DNA from: JBHGXV01 sp041920505
GTDB lineage: Bacteria > Bacillota > Bacilli > Brevibacillales > Brevibacillaceae
Direction of reading: 5' to 3'
DNA length: 10,001 nt
Assembly: GCA_041920505.1 (NCBI GenBank)
Contig: JBHGXV010000058.1
Coordinates: 1 to 10,001, forward strand
A program made the translations under genes and the position numbers. Positions 7,370-10,001 of this stretch are shown here, piece after piece; the stretch's first letter is position 1, and every line of letters starts with the position of its first letter. The notes under the pieces were generated by a model. It was given only the letters and a program-made list of their open reading frames with translations, was not told the DNA's origin and did no database searches.

Positions 7370-7945
7370 ATGCCAGGAGAAGAGAAAAGGACACACGAGG
7401 ATCGCTTGCATGAAAAGACGATCGCGAGCGAAACCATTTACGAGGGACGCGTCATCAAGGTGCAGGTGGACGAGGTGCTTTTACCCAACGGCAAGACGGC
7501 CAAACGGGAGATTGTCCGCCACCAGGGGGCGGTGGCGGTGCTGCCGCTGACCGATGACGGACGGATGGTGGCCATTCGCCAGTTCCGCAAGCCGCTCGGG
7601 CGATCGATTGTGGAAATCCCGGCGGGCAAACTGGAGCCGGGTGAAGATCCGCTTGCGTGCGCCAAACGGGAACTGGAGGAAGAGACCGGCTACCAGGCTA
7701 GCCAGTTTACCCATCTCAGTTCATTTTATACGTCGCCTGGATTTGCCGACGAGCTGTTGCACCTGTACGTCGCCACCGGCCTGATCGACGGAGCGGCCCG
7801 GCCGGACGAAGATGAATTCGTCGAGGTGATGCACCTTACGCTTGAGGAAGCGCAAGCATTGCACGCGAGCGGGGAGATACGGGACGCGAAGACGGTATTG
7901 GCCCTGTTCGCGTGGGAGAACCAGGTGTTGAAGTCCCGTGGCTGA
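7370..7945 (+). CDS. nudF: ADP-ribose pyrophosphatase, Nudix family
   Basis: This 191-residue cytosolic hydrolase is predicted to split ADP-ribose into AMP and ribose 5-phosphate, as B. subtilis NudF (about 185 residues) does. The Nudix box is complete: G-KLEPG-E-DPLACAK-RELEEETGY fits GX5EX7REUXEEXGU, with the Glu residues binding the metal. Flanking family motifs are LPNGKTAKREIVRHQGAVAVLPL, IRQFRKPL, FYTSPGFADE (typical of ADP-ribose pyrophosphatases) and DEDEFVEVM. The start is ATG 7370, with AGGAGG ending 7 bases upstream; the frame stays open further upstream without a better site. The 3' end overlaps the endonuclease Q gene by 8 bases, so the two are likely co-translated. The order nudF - spoIIM - fur is shared with Bacillus. 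Confidence 0.92.
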   Translation: MPGEEKRTHEDRLHEKTIASETIYEGRVIKVQVDEVLLPNGKTAKREIVRHQGAVAVLPLTDDGRMVAIRQFRKPLGRSIVEIPAGKLEPGEDPLACAKRELEEETGYQASQFTHLSSFYTSPGFADELLHLYVATGLIDGAARPDEDEFVEVMHLTLEEAQALHASGEIRDAKTVLALFAWENQVLKSRG

Positions 7946-9128
7946 CACGTGCACCACATATTTTTGCGACATGCACATCCACATCGGAGGCACGCAGAGC
8001 GGCAAGGCAGTCAAAATCACCGCTTCCCGGCAGATGACGCTTGCCCGCATCCTTGAGGAAGCCTCGGAGCGAAAAGGCATCGAGATGGTGGGGATCATTG
8101 ACGCCCACGCGCCCGAAGTGCAGCGCGAACTGGAAGAACTGATCGATCGCAGGCTGGCCGCGCCCCATGCGCTTGGCGGCATCCGCTACAAGCAGACGAC
8201 GCTGATCCTCGGGTGCGAAGTGGAGATCAAGGAGCCGGGCCGGGGCGAGGCCCACTTCCTTTGCTATCTCCCGTCCCTTGCGGCGATGAAGGCGTTTACG
8301 GCGTGGCTGTCTGAGCGCTGCAAAAACGTCAACCTCAGTTCCCAGCGAGTCAGCGCCTCGCTGCGCGAATTGCAGGCGGTGGTCGCTTCGCTGGACGGAG
8401 AGCTGGTGCCCGCCCACGTCTTTACGCCGCACAAAGGACTGTACGGCAGTTGCACCGACCATTTGCGCGAGGTGGCCGACCCCGCGCTCATCCGCGCGGT
8501 GGAACTGGGACTGAGCGCCAACACCGCGATGGCCGACCGCTTGAGCGAGCTGCACGACAAGAGCTTTCTCACCAACTCTGACGCCCATTCGCTGGCGAAA
8601 ATCGCCCGCGAATACCAGGCGATCGCGATGGCTGAACCGTGCTTCGCCGAATGGCAAAAAGCCCTGCGGCGGGAGGCGGGCAGAGGCGTCACCGCCAATT
8701 TCGGCCTGCATCCCCGCCTCGGCAAGTACCACCAGACCACCTGCCAGGCCTGCCAGTCGCCGTTGTCGGCCGAGGGGGACGGCCGCTGTCCGCAGTGCGG
8801 CTTCAAACGGGTGGTGCGCGGTGTCGACGAACGGGTACAACAGTTGGCCGATCTGCCGCCCGGCCGACATCCCGCTCACCGGCCGCCGTATGTGGAACAG
8901 ATTCCGCTGGAGTTCGTTCCCGGGCTGGGCCCCAAGACCAGGAACAAGCTGTACGAGGCGTTCGGCACCGAGATGAACATCCTGCACCGCGTCGACGAAC
9001 AGGCGCTCGCCCGTGTCGCAGGCGACAAACTGGCCCGTACGATCATCCTGGCCCGCAGCGGTCAACTGACGATTGAGGCGGGGGGCGCCGGCACATATGG
9101 CCGCGTGCGCCTCGAAGTTGAGGCATGA
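7938..9128 (+). CDS. Endonuclease Q family protein (PHP domain, deaminated-base repair)
   Basis: This 396-residue protein has a PHP-type metal-dependent phosphoesterase domain with likely ligands His13 and His15 (CDMHIHIGG), Asp55 and His57 (IIDAHAP), Glu94 (LGCEVE), His106, His160 (AHVFTPHKGLYGS), and Asp215 and His217 (NSDAH). It is followed by a four-cysteine zinc finger (C269, C272, C284, C287) and a C-terminal region with a helix-hairpin-helix-like VPGLGPKTRNKLYEAFG. This architecture is that of endonuclease Q, which nicks 5' of uracil, hypoxanthine, xanthine and abasic sites, and is known from archaea and some bacteria, including certain Bacillus. GTG 7938 is chosen because it keeps the first strand and metal motif, though its ribosome site (AGGTG) is weak; coupling to nudF through the 8-base overlap may compensate. 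ATG 7971 would cut into the HxH strand. Confidence 0.86.
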   Translation: MADTCTTYFCDMHIHIGGTQSGKAVKITASRQMTLARILEEASERKGIEMVGIIDAHAPEVQRELEELIDRRLAAPHALGGIRYKQTTLILGCEVEIKEPGRGEAHFLCYLPSLAAMKAFTAWLSERCKNVNLSSQRVSASLRELQAVVASLDGELVPAHVFTPHKGLYGSCTDHLREVADPALIRAVELGLSANTAMADRLSELHDKSFLTNSDAHSLAKIAREYQAIAMAEPCFAEWQKALRREAGRGVTANFGLHPRLGKYHQTTCQACQSPLSAEGDGRCPQCGFKRVVRGVDERVQQLADLPPGRHPAHRPPYVEQIPLEFVPGLGPKTRNKLYEAFGTEMNILHRVDEQALARVAGDKLARTIILARSGQLTIEAGGAGTYGRVRLEVEA

Positions 9129-9192
9129 GCGTTTGCCTTGTGTCTGTGAGGATGGCGAAGAGACCTTACAACCTCGTCCTTGCGATTCCCAG

Positions 9193-9221
9193 TCATAGCC
9201 TGTTTCCCACCCGCATACCGT
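9193..9221 (+). promoter_or_regulatory. Sigma-E promoter for spoIIM
   Basis: The -35 TCATAGC (9193-9199) fits the sigma-E consensus KMATATT in five of seven bases. A 14-base spacer separates it from the -10 CATACCGT (9214-9221), which matches CATACAnT closely. The start point would be near 9228, about 24 bases before the spoIIM start. SpoIIM is a known member of the sigma-E regulon in B. subtilis. Confidence 0.7.
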
Positions 9222-9251
9222 AGAGTAACAGCGATCGGGAGGCGAGCTTTT

Positions 9252-9878
9252 GTGCGCAAACGCTTGGGACAAACCATCCAGCTATATATGAGAGAACACC
9301 AGTCGCTTTATGTGTTTACAATCGTCTTGTTTGCCATGGGCATCACGTTTGGCGCGGTCCTCGTCAATTCGTTGGCTCCCGGGCAGCGTCAGGAACTGTC
9401 CGGTTTTCTGCAATACTTTTTCAGCACCATCCACCAGAACGGCATCGCTGATCCCGAGCTGCACTTTCGGCAGGCGTTCGGCTTTTATCTGAAGACCGTC
9501 GGCATCATGTGGATATTCGGGCTGTCCATCATCGGGCTGCCGATGATCCTGTTGCTGCTGTTTTTAAAAGGCATCGTCGTCGGGTTTACCGTCGGCTTCC
9601 TCGTCAACCAGATGGAGTGGAAAGGGGTTACTTTTTCCTTGCTGGGTGTCCTGCCGCAAAACATGCTGGTCGTTCCCGCCTTGATCATCGTCGGGGTGGG
9701 GGGCATCTCGTTCTCGCTTCGGCTGATCAAGTCGCGGTTTGTATCGCGGCGCGGCGAGATCATGCCCCATTTTATGAGTTACACCATGCTGGTGATGGGC
9801 ATGCTGGCCGTCCTCACGCTGGCCGCGCTGTTTGAGACCTTCGTATCCCCGGTGTTAATGCGGTATGCACTCAGTTAA
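9252..9878 (+). CDS. spoIIM: Stage II sporulation protein M (engulfment)
   Basis: This 208-residue polytopic membrane protein compares with about 214 in B. subtilis. Hydrophobic segments lie at about 18-38, 81-104, 104-120, 126-153 and 176-200, with the conserved GVLPQNMLVVPALI stretch in the fourth. With SpoIID and SpoIIP, SpoIIM forms the mother-cell DMP machine that remodels septal peptidoglycan so that the mother-cell membrane can migrate around the forespore. The start is GTG 9252 (MRKRLGQTIQLYMREH), 9 bases after GGAGG. An upstream TTG at 9180 would add 24 residues but would place the start before the sigma-E promoter. Context supports the call: mciZ and nudF upstream, fur immediately downstream. 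The stop overlaps a Fur/PerR-like box. Confidence 0.92.
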   Translation: MRKRLGQTIQLYMREHQSLYVFTIVLFAMGITFGAVLVNSLAPGQRQELSGFLQYFFSTIHQNGIADPELHFRQAFGFYLKTVGIMWIFGLSIIGLPMILLLLFLKGIVVGFTVGFLVNQMEWKGVTFSLLGVLPQNMLVVPALIIVGVGGISFSLRLIKSRFVSRRGEIMPHFMSYTMLVMGMLAVLTLAALFETFVSPVLMRYALS

Positions 9879-9890
9879 GAATTATTATCA
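9876..9890 (+). promoter_or_regulatory. Candidate Fur/PerR box upstream of fur
   Basis: TAAGAAT-T-ATTATCA matches the Fur 7-1-7 consensus TGATAAT-N-ATTATCA in 12 of 14 bases and the PerR consensus (TTATAAT-N-ATTATAA) in 11. It begins with the spoIIM stop codon and lies about 54-68 bases before the predicted fur start point. B. subtilis fur is PerR-controlled. An overlapping dyad, TTATTA-TCACT-TAATAA (9882-9898), may be the functional element instead. Confidence 0.4.
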
Positions 9891-9907
9891 CTTAATAACG
9901 GATGTAT

Positions 9908-9937
9908 TTGACTTCCCCGAAGGCCCTCCACTATAAT
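9908..9937 (+). promoter_or_regulatory. Sigma-A promoter for the fur-family gene
   Basis: TTGACT (9908-9913, five of six) and TATAAT (9932-9937, perfect) are separated by 18 bases. Transcription would start near 9944, leaving a short leader of about 30 bases to ATG 9974. Confidence 0.72.
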
Positions 9938-9973
9938 AGGAGCAGGTTTCATGCGAGCGGGGAGGGGCAACAC

Positions 9974-10001
9974 ATGGAAGAAAAACTAGAAAAAATCAAG
10001 C
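9974..10001 (+). CDS. fur: Fur-family metalloregulator, N-terminal fragment (cut by window edge)
   Basis: Only nine codons are visible, reading MEEKLEKIK, which resembles the start of Bacillus Fur (MENRIDRIKKQL as recalled). GGAGG (9961-9965) lies 8 bases before the ATG. The assignment rests mainly on position: fur directly follows spoIIM in Bacillales. The Fur/PerR-like box and the strong promoter ahead of it agree. The DNA-binding and metal sites are outside the window, so Fur versus Zur or PerR cannot be judged from residues. Confidence 0.6.

Noticed and set aside
7836..9272. A 478-codon minus-strand frame opposite the endonuclease Q gene
   Set aside because: It lacks recognisable motifs, while the opposite frame has the PHP ligands and zinc finger.

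Overview
The window is GC-rich chromosomal DNA from an endospore-forming Bacillota, class Bacilli. The evidence is the order nudF - endoQ - spoIIM - fur, an MciZ-like sporulation peptide, sigma-E-type promoters and strong AGGAGG ribosome sites. The gene content fits a Bacillales lineage outside Bacillus sensu stricto, such as the Alicyclobacillaceae, Effusibacillus or Brevibacillus. The genus is a guess, because only family-level recognition was possible by eye.

Layout. (1) Positions 1-198 hold the 3' end of an IS3-family transposase gene, then two successive sequences that both fit the IS3-family terminal pattern. (2) Positions 199-493 hold a 29-residue membrane miniprotein gene on the minus strand and, divergent from it, an extended -10 promoter for the next operon. 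(3) Positions 494-4566 are a tight three-gene methylmalonyl-CoA operon: the methylmalonyl-CoA mutase catalytic subunit; a protein that fuses the mutase's cobalamin-binding domain to methylmalonyl-CoA epimerase; and a biotin-dependent carboxyltransferase (PccB/MmdA/YqjD family). Together they would link propionyl-CoA and (S)-methylmalonyl-CoA to (R)-methylmalonyl-CoA and succinyl-CoA, as in valine, isoleucine or odd-chain fatty acid breakdown. No biotin carboxylase, biotin carrier or MeaB-type G-protein chaperone gene lies in the window. (4) Positions 4695-5813 encode a YqjE/PepT-like M20 peptidase, closed by a clear intrinsic terminator. (5) Positions 5963-7204 encode a DUF3866 protein of unknown function.

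(6) Positions 7119-7265, on the minus strand, encode an MciZ-like FtsZ inhibitor peptide. It is convergent with the DUF3866 gene and overlaps its last 86 bases, and it has a sigma-E-like -10 element upstream. (7) Positions 7370-9128 are an overlapping pair: ADP-ribose pyrophosphatase NudF and an endonuclease Q family DNA repair enzyme. (8) Positions 9252-9878 encode SpoIIM, a mother-cell engulfment membrane protein, behind a good sigma-E promoter match. (9) Position 9974 starts a Fur-family gene cut by the window edge. It has a consensus sigma-A promoter, and a Fur/PerR-like box overlaps the spoIIM stop codon.

No tRNA, rRNA, CRISPR array or phage module was seen. The observations most worth checking are the convergently overlapping mciZ, the cobalamin-domain/epimerase fusion, the paired IS3 ends and the unassigned miniprotein.
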